From Polytrichum commune (taxonomy: Eukaryota; Streptophyta; Polytrichopsida; Polytrichales; Polytrichaceae), in assembly GCA_950295325.1 (NCBI GenBank), contig OX485809.1, forward strand, positions 8,372,001-8,432,000: a stretch of DNA of 60,000 bases, given 5' to 3'. Position 1 is the first letter of the stretch; the number at the start of each line of letters is the position of its first letter. The notes under the pieces are model-generated. The model searched no databases, had not been told where the DNA came from, and saw nothing but the letters and a program-made list of their open reading frames with translations. The position numbers and the translations under genes are program-made. Positions 12,901 through 25,000 of the stretch are shown here, piece after piece.

Positions 12901-14080
12901 TGAATCACCTAAGTGCAAACAGATGTGATAAAGTTACAGAGGGGTCAACAACATATCAAGCGCAAAGGGCATTGGATAATATATTGTTCCATCCAAGACC
13001 TGAATGTCGTGTGTGAAATTTCTCAAGCTTGTTGTTTGCTGTCTTTTTAGAGTGAATAGGTGCATGTCAAGTATTTAACATTCTTGTTCCCAATCTCTGC
13101 TACTTATTTTTACAGAGGCAGCTAGGAAAGCAAGGTCGTTGGCTGAAGCAGCCTTTTTCCAGCCATCCATAATGTCACTCCTGTACTTCCCTGCTGAGCA
13201 TCAGCTCGCCATCTATACGGTAAGTGCATTAATGCTAATGCTGCTAATATCTTTCGAGAAAAGGTTATCACCAGATGTGGTGTAGCATGGTCAAAGTGGC
13301 AAAAAAGCTATCCATTCATGTCATTCCAAAATGTTTCATAATTGTAGTTCTCATCAACTGGATTGGCTCTGTAGTTGGTCTCATCATTAGAAGCCATGTC
13401 ATGTCATAAAATCGATCTACAGTAAATCATGTTCATCTGCACGACCTTTAAAGATTCCTGCATGGTAATCCTTGTTCTGCAACTGTGGGTTTTAGTTTGG
13501 TGCTATGTAATGAGCAAAACTAATGAAAGTATCTGGTGCTATAGTTTCACCTTCTTTTGTACCACCTGGGTATATTTGATGAGGATTTTACATTTTTTTG
13601 ATACTTGGTAGGGTACGAGCAGGTTCTTAAAGAAAATTTTGTTTTTTGATACCATTTGGGTCTACACACCATCTAAGAACCTTCATACTTAGGCAAATTT
13701 ATCTTAGACCAACACGTTAATAGGTCTGTAATATTGACTTGGGTATATGTAAACCCTCTCATCTTGTGGCACCTGTCAAGTATCAGTATCAGGTGGGTAT
13801 TACAATTTTGACACCGGTAGAGGAGGCAATTTTATACTATTATTGATATTGTGTATTGATACCATGCATTCAACTATATTCTAGTTCATTATGGGTCTTG
13901 AGGTTGCAGACTTGGCATATCATGAAATTGTAGTATCTGTAGTACTAACAGGTTGGTTTGAAACTGTGACAGCCATTCTTTGTCCCAGTACTCCTTCACA
14001 TGCTTGTTGCTGTACTGAAGGAGGGTTCACGATACAGGCGGGAGTGGAAAAAGTTTCAAAGGTTTCTCCAGAAACAGTAG
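6951..14080 (+). CDS. PIGS: GPI transamidase subunit PIG-S (complete, 13 exons)
   Basis: Exons 6951..7188, 8289..9090, 9608..9692, 10479..10568, 10750..10823, 10981..11065, 11380..11466, 11732..11862, 11994..12075, 12291..12338, 12609..12681, 13116..13219 and 13973..14080 join to 2007 nt (668 aa plus stop). Every junction is GT-AG and every phase closes. PIG-S is a structural subunit of the ER transamidase (with PIG-K, GPAA1, PIG-T and PIG-U) that attaches GPI anchors to proteins. Visible features: an acidic N-terminus, a membrane segment near residues 66-80, the conserved luminal WWKSTEVYRAPLP just after it, the VxGIADWEVD region, FFQPSIMSLLYFPAEH near the end, and a last membrane helix from about residue 634 followed by a basic tail. 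The N-terminal extension is longer and more acidic than usual. The ATG is the first in frame and enters the acidic leader directly. No damage seen. Confidence 0.96.
7211..7740. repeat. 250-bp tandem duplication in PIG-S intron 1
   Basis: The string CCAAGCTTGC recurs at 7221, 7471 and 7720, giving periods of 250 and 249 bases. Between them both full units carry GATGGCAA.(A/G)CGGAGCGGAGG and a closing GATTCAGGAT(C/T)CATCTCTT. A third unit is cut off after about 20 bases. The copies have diverged moderately, so the duplication is not recent. Confidence 0.85.
13581..13885 (+). repeat. GATACC-rich dispersed repeat, copy 1 (PIG-S last intron)
   Basis: The unit starts near GAGGATTTTACATTTTTTTG and ends near TTGATACCATGCATTC. 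It is littered with GATACC/GGTATC words. The same start and end words occur at 19291-19580 in the same orientation, and an inverted partial copy lies near 29060-29215. Probably a non-autonomous element of about 300 bases; class undetermined. Confidence 0.65.
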
Positions 14081-16108
14081 AGGTCAGGAAGCCCAAATCA
14101 AATCCCATAAGTATAGAGCAGTAGAATCCTGAATTGTTTGGCCAAAGACTAGACAAGCTTTCTGATCGAGAGCTCCTTGCAAATATCATGTCTCCCTTGG
14201 CCAAAGGAGTGAATGTCACAGGTAGTTATGTTTATTTGAGATGATTTATCTACACACAGGAATAGCTTGCCCATTCATTCATAGCTAAAATATTGTTTGA
14301 GATAGCTAACCTTGAGGTGAGCATTTTACCTCCAATTCATGGAACAAATGCTTTGAAATTTACACTTGTTTGATTTAGAGTATCTCACAACGGTGGTGAT
14401 ATATTTCTCAACTTCTCTCAGTTGTATTCAAGAATGTGGCTCAATTCCACTCCAAGTCCTGGCTGCTGATGTAGTCATTTGAGAATGTGGTTTTGAGCAT
14501 ATCCTGTCATAGTTGATGTCAAACTTTATTTGTGATCCTATTGCATATATTATTGATTGTTGTCAACTTGTTGGCAAATCCAACCTTGGACTTGAATCAC
14601 AACACCACATGCTACCCTGTTATTGTCAGGATGGTTATGGGTTTGAAAGGAAGCCCTATTCCATATGTCCGAAGATATCAACAAGTGCTGGACGTTGTGT
14701 TCTACTATTGAAATCAACAAATAACCTAACAAGTGCTTGAAATTGTGTCTTATTTTTAAGTGTTCGGTCTAATCACCTCCTCCCCTCTGATGATTCAAGT
14801 TGTCAAGGGCACACTTCCTTGAGCTAACCACTCCAGTGAAGGAAAATAGGAGTCACTGACATTGGCAAAACTTTTGTCAATATCTTCATGCATCTTGTTG
14901 GTTGAGCACTACCATGGGTGGGGGGAACATATGAGAGTAGATTTGTCTTGTTGTTCACATGTAAAGTTAGAATGTGGCTGCTCTCACACTTACTCATTTG
15001 GAATGTTGCATGATTGAATTGATTCAACTTTATATCTCTTTAAGACGCTAGAAAAATGAAAATACATCCATAATGTATGAAGCTTTTGGGCAAGGTTGAA
15101 TAGCAAGAATATGGTACTTGATTTTTTTTTGTTGCTGTGTGTAATACAACAATCTTCCCTTCATACCAACAAAATTATGGAAATCAAGTTTGTTCTACTC
15201 AAATAAAAGTTGATTTCCTTGTTATAGAATAGAGAGGTGGTCGAGTCCCCTCCTCAAACTATCCTCTACAATCATCTCAACCGTTGATTTTTTTTTTTCC
15301 AAGAAATATTAGCACACATTTTCCATGTGGAGGGGAGTCCAATTTTTTGACATCTAGTGATTTCCGTCAGTGTTGCCGGCACATGCAAGTGTGCTTTAAG
15401 TACTCATCGAGGCTCATCCATACCCCAAAGAGTATGATTGCAAACTTGGGTTTGGGAAACATCAACATCATAATACAAACACTGGACCGTATAGATGGAT
15501 GCCTAAGCTAGTATTATATTTTGGTCCAGTACTTTGTCCACAAGCACAATGGGTAAAGTATGCAAGCCTTATGGGGTCTCTTTTCTTAATTGGACATCTA
15601 CATTCGAGTGGTATATGATAAGATTTGTGGATAAGAATGGACACCAAAAGACATGTGCCATGATGAGATTGGAGTATGTGCTCCAAATACAAACACCATT
15701 ATGGGTTCAAATAAAGTTTTATCATGTCCAAACACATGTAGAAGGAATTTGACTGTAGATTACCACTAGTTTCAAAATGTTGGGTACATGTAGCTCTGGC
15801 AATCTTTTACTAGACACTATTCTAAGAGAGATGATAGTTCATGCAAAGTTGCCTAAGGCCAGCCAAACCCTATCTAGGCTCCCAATTTGATCACAGGCAC
15901 CCTCACATTTGCACCCCTTGAAAAAGTAGGGAACCCTTGTTGAAGATACAAATACTAATTTTAGATTAAAGACGTGCTAGATAATAACACTTACTGAACA
16001 CCCACTTTGCTCACATCTATAGCACAAAAGCATGGAACTTGGAATGGAGTGCATCAACCCCTTACACCTGTGCGATGCAACTACGTCGTAACACTGAATT
16101 GTTTCACT
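14081..16108. other. Convergent intergenic region between PIG-S and the parvulin gene
   Basis: It contains the two facing 3' UTRs. No credible coding sequence was found. The frame at 15534-15752 is part of a dispersed repeat listed separately. The rest is AT-rich unique-looking sequence. Confidence 0.6.
15535..15720 (-). repeat. Dispersed repeat R1, reverse-oriented copy
   Basis: The string GTAAAGTATGCAAGCCTTATG and the following GGACATCTACATTCGAGTGG are close to the reverse complement of the right part of 54380-54850 (GTAAGGTATGTGAGCCTTATG, GGACACCTATATTTGAGTGG). The similarity accounts for the short open frame seen here, which is therefore not a gene. Confidence 0.6.
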
Positions 16109-19100
16109 TTAGTTCTTCCTCCCCTCTGCCAAGATGATATGATACCCGTGCCTACCACAAGCAACATCAAATTGCAGCCTCCTTAGAACATCACTCATCG
16201 TCCAGAACAATAACAACAACCATCATGGCTTCATGTTGATTGTTAGGACCAATGGTGTGCTTATGCGGGATACATGGCAATTTGTGTGAACCCTCCACAA
16301 TATTGAAATAATAATACGTTTGATCTTGATATTGAATCCATAATTTTAACACAACCTAATATAAAGAAAAAGTGAATTTAGAATCATATGTGACAACAAT
16401 GATCAAATATATGTGGTATGTATTTGAGTCTAGGTCATTTCTACAAGCTCACATCTCTCCATAGTTCATTCTAATATGTATGCTCCAATTGGAATAATGC
16501 ATATGAAAAATGGGCATGTTTTAGATAGGAGCACTTTGACAATTTTAGCTTAAAATATCAAGTAATCTTAAACCCCTCTATATGACACCTTGACGATTCA
16601 TTAAAATCAACAGTTGACGATTTCCAATTCTGACAATGGAGCTTTCATCAAACATGATTGCAATCGAAAATCAAAGTTGAGGCAACTGAAAACATTGAAG
16701 GAAGCAACAAGGAAGTATTTGTAGAGAATGATAACATAAGCAGTCATATCACACCAAATTGAATACTACAGCAAAAAACAACCAACTTTAGGTGATAGGG
16801 AAGAAAGAAATACGTCGATTTGAAGGGAGCACTTAAAACACCAGGGGGTGTGTTGAATGCGACCTCCTGGAATGGGCCAGCCATCTTTCCACGAGGGAAC
16901 CAACCCAAATCTCCTCCTTTCTTGCCTGACGGACACTCTGAGTACTCTGCTGCAAGCTGTCCCAAAACAAATCCAATAATCCATCAGAGGCAAGGACCAA
17001 GTGAACGGTGGAGTTTTGGATGACAATGATCATATCAAGGCAATGACAATGCTCATGAAAGAAGAAGCAGAACTACATGTTGTTGACTACAAGTCACTTT
17101 ACACTGGAGCTCGAGTGCCATGACCATTGAAATCTGTAATCTCTCATTCGTAGAAATGCTCAGCCCGCCCCACTCTCACTTTGAACTAGAGCTTGAGGGT
17201 CTTGAGGACCAAGGTGGTTTGAATAGATGGAAAACCTACATGAAGTCCAACTTGACATGCAATGGATAATGTTTCATAGTCTACCGGATTTTGCATCAAA
17301 CCCACCTCAATGTGGTAGGTCTAACACAACCAGGAGACAGTGTTACTTCAAAATCTCAAAATGTTTGATTGATGATAAGAAATTATATATAGGGCTTGCA
17401 CGTATAGGATGATAATGAAAGAGAGCATGGTCGCATATGTCTTTGTGTTACACTTAAGGCCCGTGACCAACCAGTTTTCAATTTCAGTTTTTTATGGTAA
17501 GGCCTTCAGACGAGTTTCAAGGCCCCTCGCATTTCATGGTCACAACCATTGGCCATACTATAAAGTGGCTCTACTTTCTGTTCCTGAGATGGCTGCAACT
17601 CTGCTCTATATGTGAAAAGAGGCAAGGAACTGATTGCAGAAATCTAATCAAACAAAGAAAAGAGGACAAATAACCTTGGCAAATTCGGCGGGGGGGACTT
17701 TGTCGCCACTGTCGAGCCACCCTTCCTGCAGCTTCTTGTAGGCTTCATTGATCTTCCCTTGCTTCTCACACAGGATGTGTCGGGCTGCAACAACCCTCAA
17801 CAGTTCAAATTTTAGTAACTCCATTCTAAAACAGATTACACCTGCCAATTAAATTCTACACAACACAATGGTGTAAATTACTTACACTTCCTTTACAAAT
17901 TGATAACATACCAGTTGACAAAGGAAGTCATCAAATTAACATGGTTCAAGAAATTGACCTTTACTAAGAATCACATAGTAAGTACCTAAGGCTGATATGC
18001 TATTCATCCCTAGTGAACTGAAATAAGCAAAAGCTTAATACTGAATAATCCATTACGTTAGACTGATGTCATCCAATCCTATTGAAATTTGAACATTTAT
18101 GCTCGTATCAAGCTTGATTTAGAATTTGATCTTTTATATAAAGTGATGAATTATTGAGAAATTTAAAATCAGCCTAAAACTTAGAGTAGGCAAGAAGTTA
18201 GTCATCATATTATGCTAGTGATATATTATATAGTAACCTCCAGTAATGCACAAACTAGGAAAATCCCAAAAAGAGCGCAGAGGGTAAATCTTGTTTAGCA
18301 AACCATGTCCAAAATTCAGCAAGTTACTCACTTGGATTGTAAAACACTCAAATTATAGAGCTATCCTTTGACTCATGAGAATTTTTTGTTGGGAGTTGGT
18401 TCCTTATGATATTCCATTCATTGTTGTTCATGCAATCTAAATAATTTCTTTCCATTTGTGGTGCATGCTTGGGGGTAGTGTTTGATTGTCAATGAAGAGT
18501 GAACTATTTCAATCCATTGAGGGCCAAACTCATTAGCACCTCTCGGCATGCCAAAGTTTGATGTTCATTCAATGAACCAATATAGATTTTTTTTCGTTCA
18601 AACCTCCACACTATCTCCAAGCATGCATCACAACCTTACTCAACATGGAAGGTGTGGTCCACAAAACAATTGATTCCTAGCAAAAACTCATGGTCAGTTA
18701 GAGAATAACTCCAATGAGCATCTACATGCAATGAATATGGGAATAGCAGAGAATTTCTCCATTCTAGTAGGTGCACCTACTTTGGTTTGTGATCTATTGT
18801 GGACACACCATATAGCACACTATGACATAAACAAGTGAGTGGAGGCCCCAAAATAGGCAAGGCCGTAGAATTTGCCAATTTTACACCTCAATAAACTATG
18901 CACAAGGCATTTGGAAGCAAGCTTCGCATATAACTTGTTGTCCCACATACTCACATTCCATGAGGTGCTAGGTAAGATCATAAGAAGTTATTCAACGAGC
19001 ATATTATCCCAACCAAAGGGTGAGGCATGACCAAGATGGATAGCATAAATGAATGCCCTGCCCCTCTGTAACCGCAATGGATCATGTGAAGTTATGTACA

Positions 19101-19817
19101 TAATTGAGATATGATTCAAATATTTTGAGTTGCACAACTTCCGAATCCACTTTGAATTCCTAATCCAACGCATGCAAATCTAACCACTCCAAGTACCTAA
19201 ACTCACCAAAGTGTCCACAACACGTGCAGTTATGTTTCCAAACCAATGTTCTAAGCAATGAGGAGTTTTATACCATCTAATATCCATAACGAGGATTTCA
19301 AAGTTTTGATACCTGTAGAATATGGGTATTTGACTACATTTTTGTTCTCGATGCCATTCAAATCAATATACCATGCAAGAACCTTCAAATCTAGGCAAAA
19401 TGGCCCAAGTATCAATATGGTTTAGAGAATGGTGTTGGCCCAAATGATAACTAAGTATAAAAATATTCTCTCACGTTGACATACCTACCAAACATTAATA
19501 TTTGATTGGGATTACAATTATGATACCCATGGATACCATTATCGATATTGATTATTGATACCATGCATTCCTCTATAATCCAGACCAACACTGGTTGTAA
19601 CGCCCCTTAAACCCTAAACCTTGCAACACAAGAAAGGCAAAAACAAATATTCAAACACGAAACTCAATCACGACATACCTTTCACATAAGTGCACGTCCC
19701 GAGATCACCTTTAGCTTCCTTTCCCTTTCCCTTAGATTTCTCCTCGCCTCCTCCTCCCGATTTCCCCTTCCCTCCGGCTTCCTTCCCTTTCCCCTTCGCT
19801 GTCGAGTCCTTCCCCAT
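16109..19817 (-). CDS. PIN4: Parvulin-type peptidyl-prolyl isomerase, PIN4-like (complete, 4 exons)
   Basis: On the minus strand exons 19817..19679, 17784..17675, 16956..16814 and 16151..16109 join to 435 nt, 144 aa plus stop. All introns are GT-AG and the phases 1, 0 and 2 close exactly. The N-terminus is a Lys/Gly-rich basic leader (MGKDSTAKGKGKEAGGK). It is followed by the whole parvulin fold: YVKARHILCEKQGKI, DKVPPAEFAKLAAEYSECPS, GGDLGWFPRGKMAGPFQEVA and a tiny last exon reading HGYHIILAEGRKN. Length matches plant PIN4 homologues (about 142 aa). The family catalyses cis-trans isomerisation of prolyl bonds, binds DNA through the basic leader and is linked to pre-ribosomes and chromatin; like PIN4 it lacks the WW domain and phosphate-binding loop of PIN1. 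Introns 1 (1.9 kb) and 2 (0.7 kb) carry repeats listed separately. Convergent with PIG-S. Confidence 0.97.
17091..17571. mobile_element. PIF/Harbinger-like MITE, copy 1 (parvulin intron 2)
   Basis: A 481-bp unit begins AAGTCACTTTACACT and ends with TAAAGTGGCTC, giving inverted termini around CACTTTA. TAC lies directly outside both ends (17088-17090 and 17572-17574), a 3-bp target duplication. The whole body aligns by eye with 57120-57612, including CATGCAATGGATAATGTTTC and AAGGCCCGTGACCA. No transposase is encoded. The class rests on the 3-bp target site and the copy-2 termini (GGGGCACTT/GGGCCACTT). Confidence 0.8.
19291..19580 (+). repeat. GATACC-rich dispersed repeat, copy 2 (parvulin intron 1)
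   Basis: It opens GAGGATTTCAAAGTTTTGAT and closes TATTGATACCATGCATTC, the same ends and orientation as 13581-13885. Internal words such as AACCTTCA.A.(C/T)TAGGCAAA and GGGATTACAATT also match. Confidence 0.65.
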
Positions 19818-20340
19818 GCCTCCGGACCTCTTTTCCACTCAAAAAAATCTGCAACAACAATCAAACCACAAAGATGTGTTTCACATTTCCACGCCGCTCA
19901 CGCCTTTCTTTCTCTTTCCTCCTACTTCTACTTCCCACAAATCATCTCTTTCCCTCACAAACTGCCCTCCGATTCTGCTGAAATCGTTCTCACTGGAAAA
20001 AAAAGACACTAACCAAAATTGTGTACCGTAAATCCCGCCTTCGAGCGTGATGACCTCGCACGAACTGATTTGGGCAACGATGGCAGTCGATTGAAGCCGG
20101 TGCGCCTTCGGGAGAGATCGTTGATGAAGGTAGTTGCACCAGGAACGGGGAGAGATGTCGAAAGAGAGACGAAGCTGCTGGTCCGGAATAGGTTAGGGAT
20201 CAGCCTCGGTGTTAGCGTCGGTTGGGACGAAGCATCTCCCGGTTTGTTGTTTTGGCTACAAGGGCAGGGCAGGTTGACCGATACACCGGCAGCTGATGGA
20301 TGAATGTCTGGTGGATGAATGTTCCATCCGCGGGCATTCC
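19818..20340 (-). promoter_or_regulatory. 5' region of the parvulin gene, with a GC-rich open block
   Basis: Upstream of the ATG an in-frame stop lies just before the start and a possible intron acceptor is at about 19856, so a 5' UTR intron is plausible. The block 20030-20300 is clearly richer in G+C than its surroundings. It is probably the transcription start region or first untranslated exon. On the minus strand it is open and reads like a Ser/Arg-rich transit peptide, but there is no in-frame ATG and no way to join it to the parvulin frame. Confidence 0.45.
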
Positions 20341-22050
20341 GAAAGTCATCACCATAGATTTTGCATTATGTGTGTTAATGTATTGCGTGCACCACAAAAA
20401 TATGAAATTTCGTCATTTGAATCGCATTTGCTTTGTAATATTTAATAATCCAATCGCCTCCTTCATCCACGTAGTTCAATGAATGAATTGTCAACCAACT
20501 CTTCTTCAAACAAATACAAAGCCTATACCAAACATTCATTTATGTTGTTAGATTAAACACAATTTTTTTAAAGATTTCAACAAGGTATGTTTCACTCTCT
20601 AATATGATTTTTTGGATTCACATTTTTTTAATACATGTATAGCAGTTATTTTAGTAGTAAACGATACACAATTCAAATACATGTATCACAAATAGAGGCA
20701 ACACAACCCATATTGCAGAAAATGTTTTGCTACACATATTACACATCCTTGTATACATGTTCAATTTGTTTGAGCAAACTACTTGTATTGCATAGTAGTG
20801 TAAAAGTACTTGTATTGAATTTAATGTGATTGTCTTCAATTTACAAATGGTTTTGTATCATTGAGTTTTCTAGGTTACATTGGTTTGTTGTAGTCTATAT
20901 GATGCGCAATGAATGTTTTATTTTTTCAGATTTAGCACCAAATGAATAGTAAAAATTATATTAGACTTTGTTAAATGTTTATGTTAGTTGCACCTTAAAA
21001 TGTAATAATTTTTCATTATGTCTTTTAAATGAAATAGGATTTATAGAATGGAAGAAGAAGAAGGTTGAGGTTCAAAATCTTCAAAGTTCTCCCATCCAGT
21101 TCCAAGATTTGAAATAGGAAACAAAGACAAGAAAAAGCTTTGAAACACAAACAAGTGTCTTGTCTACCTACATATTGTGGGAGAGAGTGTCACATTTTAT
21201 TGAAAGATAAGTGTGCGAAGATGGGTCACATGTGGCGTGGAGCATTAGTGAGAAATTGAACGGAGATTCAAATGTGAAACGTCCCCAACTACACTCATAT
21301 ATTGAGGACACTTGGTATATATAATATGACTTCTATATTTTTATAATTGGATGTATTTATGAGTATGAGTTTATTAGATTCAATTCATTTGTTGATGTAG
21401 GTATGAATGTTCTTATGGTCCCAAAGTTTGCAAGAATGATCAAAATCATCATAACTCTAAGAAAAAGGTTAAATAGTTAAGTTTTTTCAATTAAGTGTAT
21501 GTTTCTACATCCACATATTACGGAGACTACTTATTATCATGTTGACCATACGAAAAATTGGGATGTGCAGCCCATGGTCCAAATAAACATGATTCAATAT
21601 GAAAGAAATTTTCATAAACATCTGAGATATGTAAAGCACTTAAGACTTGGATCTTGGGCAAGATAGACCATAGATATGCAACAAGACAAATATATGGAAA
21701 AACACAAGAAAATGTGGCTATAAATTCTTAAGAGTGGAAAAGTGATGGTCATAGATGATTTATACATTTGAGGCATATCCGTTGTTATGTTCATTATTCA
21801 CAACTATCATAAAAATAATCACCTACTTAGTATGAAAATGTGAATACTAGAACACCCAAATGATGTGTTTATTTTACAAGAAAGTAAAAAACAAATTGAT
21901 TTGTCATTCACATTAGGCATTCCAACCCCATGACAAAAGAAATACAATGTTGAGATTTGACAACAATAAAGCAAGCTTTACATGTACAATTGTAGTTAGT
22001 TTTTTGGTTACAAACAAAACCCAGGGAAATAATCAGGGAAGACTTAAAAG
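20341..22050. other. AT-rich stretch without genes
   Basis: No frame with recognisable protein content. Several short ATACATGTAT-type palindromic words occur between 20630 and 20840. Nothing else could be assigned. Confidence 0.5.
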
Positions 22051-25000
22051 GTGATTTGTACAACATCTAGGTGTCTTAGATAATATTTGTTAGGGAAAAC
22101 ACAAGGGTATATCACTTCACTTTGGATTATGACTGACAATTGGTTTACGGGTAAGGGATAAAAATTCTAAAAACCACTTCATGTCAGTACATGCAAATGT
22201 GACAGTCTCTCATCTCACTCTAATTTCCCAGGCAATTGTCTGGCAGTGAGTTCATTTTAATTGGACCAAGTGCGGTGCACAAGCATAGGCACAGCCATAG
22301 TCAATGGTCTTACAATAATATCTCATTTTTGTCTCTTTACCGAAGTCAAGGGCACTTCGGAGTAGTCCATAATCTTTCATTGATTAATCCCTTTTAGTGT
22401 AACTTGAGAAGGTCAGTGCGGTAATCCTTTCAGGATAGTCAGTTTTCTTTAATTAGATTTCATCTTAATTAAACAGTCCGACAATCATCTTTTACCTGAT
22501 CTCGACCACGGCAATCTCAATCTCTTTCCTCAAGGCAATAAGTCCAAAACCACATGTGCATGTTAACATATTCTCACATCACTCATAAATATATCTTAGT
22601 TATTTAATGTCATAATTCCACCGGGTTAATTCTTAAAGTGATTAATTTACCAAGTCATGTCATTTATGATTCTCACAAATATCGATTAAGTTTTTCAATT
22701 CTTAGTATTGATAGACTTCCAAGTTATCCTTAGTTCGACGTAAGACTTTATGTAGCAATTCACAATTACCAACTTCACGAACAGTGCGCCCTTTAGCCTT
22801 CTCAGCCTCACATGACCTCTTCGCAGTCAAGAGTCTCAACAGGCTAACGATTCGTCCTCTGCCAAAGGTTAGGAGACAACATTTCCTTCTTTTACACGAC
22901 AAAGACTATGGTCTGAATATTTACTCAATCCGATCTTTCTATGCAATTACACTCCAATTCCCTCACCGTGAAATCCGATTTATCTCCGCTTACCTAATTC
23001 ATCTCCTCCTTGGGAACTATATCTGTTGTTGTGGTATCACTTAAATCTATCTCCGACACTTAACTGGATTAATCTTCAGTTCGTGAAATCACTTCCGATG
23101 ACTTAATCACATAGCCCTACACAGACTATAGCCTTCCTCTCCCCATTAAATCACTCAACCAGGAGAAATTAAAAACTTCACAATTCCATCTTCAATGATG
23201 AGAAATAATCCAATTAACTGGACAAAACGCTCCAGTATGGGCACTCCGAATAATTGCTAAGGAAGAGGCAGTGTTTGATTAGAAATGAACCAGTTGAGTT
23301 TGAGAAATAACTGGTTGAAGTTTACGGCTTCAGGAGAATTACCTATCACCTTCGGGGAATCTATGGAAGATATCTCAAATAATTAAAGCAAATTCAGAAA
23401 GTGTCGACATGTAAACCGGTTGAATTGGCTATTCAGCGATTACGATTTAAATTCCCCTTCTCTCCCTGGAAGCAACGGGTAATGAAATGATGTGCTCCTA
23501 ATTCCCGATGACAACACATTAAATTGTAAACCCATTTTTAGATTCAACCAGACCATAGTCTTACGCACGTAGGCAACCATGAAATGTTATGCATTCACGG
23601 ACAATAGCCTTGATCAGTAACTTAATTTTGTTCTGCAACAGAGGAGGAAGATCGACCGGGCATAAATCAACTACAACTTTAAAGCATATAGATATGACTC
23701 AAGAGTCTCTTCTGATAAAGTTAAGCAATTATACCACACAACAAATGCTCACGCAAAGATGGCAAAGAAGAATTAGGTAACTTCCAGTACATCCCCCCTG
23801 GATTAACCTTGTTAATTACTTGGCACTACAAACAATTGACAGGCCAAGATGTCTCCCACATCAAGGCTGCAATATACAAAATAACACACGACAATTGACT
23901 CACACGAAGGAATTACAGAAAGACTAGCGAAGTTCTAGTACACAAAAAAAAACTGTCGTCCCTCTCTCCTCAACTCCCAAAAATAATGCCCTCCTTCTCT
24001 TCTTTTGGTAGTTCCCATAACCACCAGATTTGACATGTGTGTATTTCCAATAGTTACGACTCCTCCTAACAAACCATAGTATTTTGAATTTACCCTTTTC
24101 CCTTTATCCTAGCCTATGGCCTATCTTGACACATCTTAATGAGGTAACTAGTTCTGTTTTATCTCTATTTACATTCCGTTTCCATTTAGTTGCGAAAAAT
24201 GAAAAAACTTGTTCCACATAGCCCCCAACTAATCTTGTTGTTGTCCTTAGCAACTCACTCCCGACGTTGACGTCGTGTTGGGCCTGAAACACCAGTTGTC
24301 TCTGCTGCACTCCTCTTGAAGTCTTTGTTTTCCAGCTTTGCGATGGCCCGTTGCAGGTCCTCATTTTGAGCCACCAAACCCGGTGCGTTGAGTCGCTGCC
24401 ACCGTAGGAATCGTTCAAAAGGACCAACTCTAGTCTTATCAAACTCATTGATGTGGCATTTGTGGGCCCCAACAATGAAATGTGTGATGGCCATAGCCTC
24501 GACCATACGAATCTAGCGAGTGGGGCGATACTAAAGTTTCAGCAGTAGTAATTATTCGTAGTGACTCTCAGCAAACTTATTAACATTGAGAATCACATTT
24601 CATTTCCCACACCAATCAGCCAGAACATTACAGAAAACTACAGCTCGAAAGCAAACTGGATCCAAGTGATGGATATGCGTTTTGAAGAAACGTTTATATG
24701 TTAGCTGACATTCATCTGCTGTGGCCGTTGGTCCAAGAATCAGAGGCCAATTGTACTCAATGTTGGTCAAGGTCGCTTGCGGGTCCCACTTGCAACGTCT
24801 AGGACATGGACAAAAGTTCGGATGACTGGCAACGGCAGGAGGCGGTTGATGAGTCCATTGTCTCGAGATCTGTCGATAGCAAATCCCTTTCCTGTATCCA
24901 TCGCAAAGATTTGAACAAGTATTGATGAAGAATCAGAATGTGGGACTTCTGAGGATTATTCTGCTCAAAATTCGCTAGCAAAACATGAACAAGTATTGAC
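22051..25000 (-). mobile_element. Unclassified element remnant (related copy at 39460-41250)
   Basis: The stretch 22051-22430 aligns with 39755-40130: shared words include ACATGCAA.TGTGA.AGTC and TTTTTGTCTCTTTA(C/T)CGAAG. About 24200-24260 aligns with 41190-41240 (CCCAACTAAT.TTGTTGTTG). Beyond it, on the minus strand, frames around 24830-24255 look coding: one reads WPLILGPTATADECQLTYKR, another MVEAMAITHFIVGAHKCHIN through AKLENKDFKR to a stop at 24255. They contain internal stops and I do not recognise the protein. The arrangement suggests the 3' end of an element gene followed by a long repeat or LTR. Confidence 0.45.

Noticed and set aside
20019-20303. Transit-peptide-like open frame on the minus strand (and a 94-codon plus-strand frame)
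   Set aside because: No in-frame ATG, an in-frame stop separates it from the parvulin start, and the openness fits G+C-rich 5' UTR sequence.
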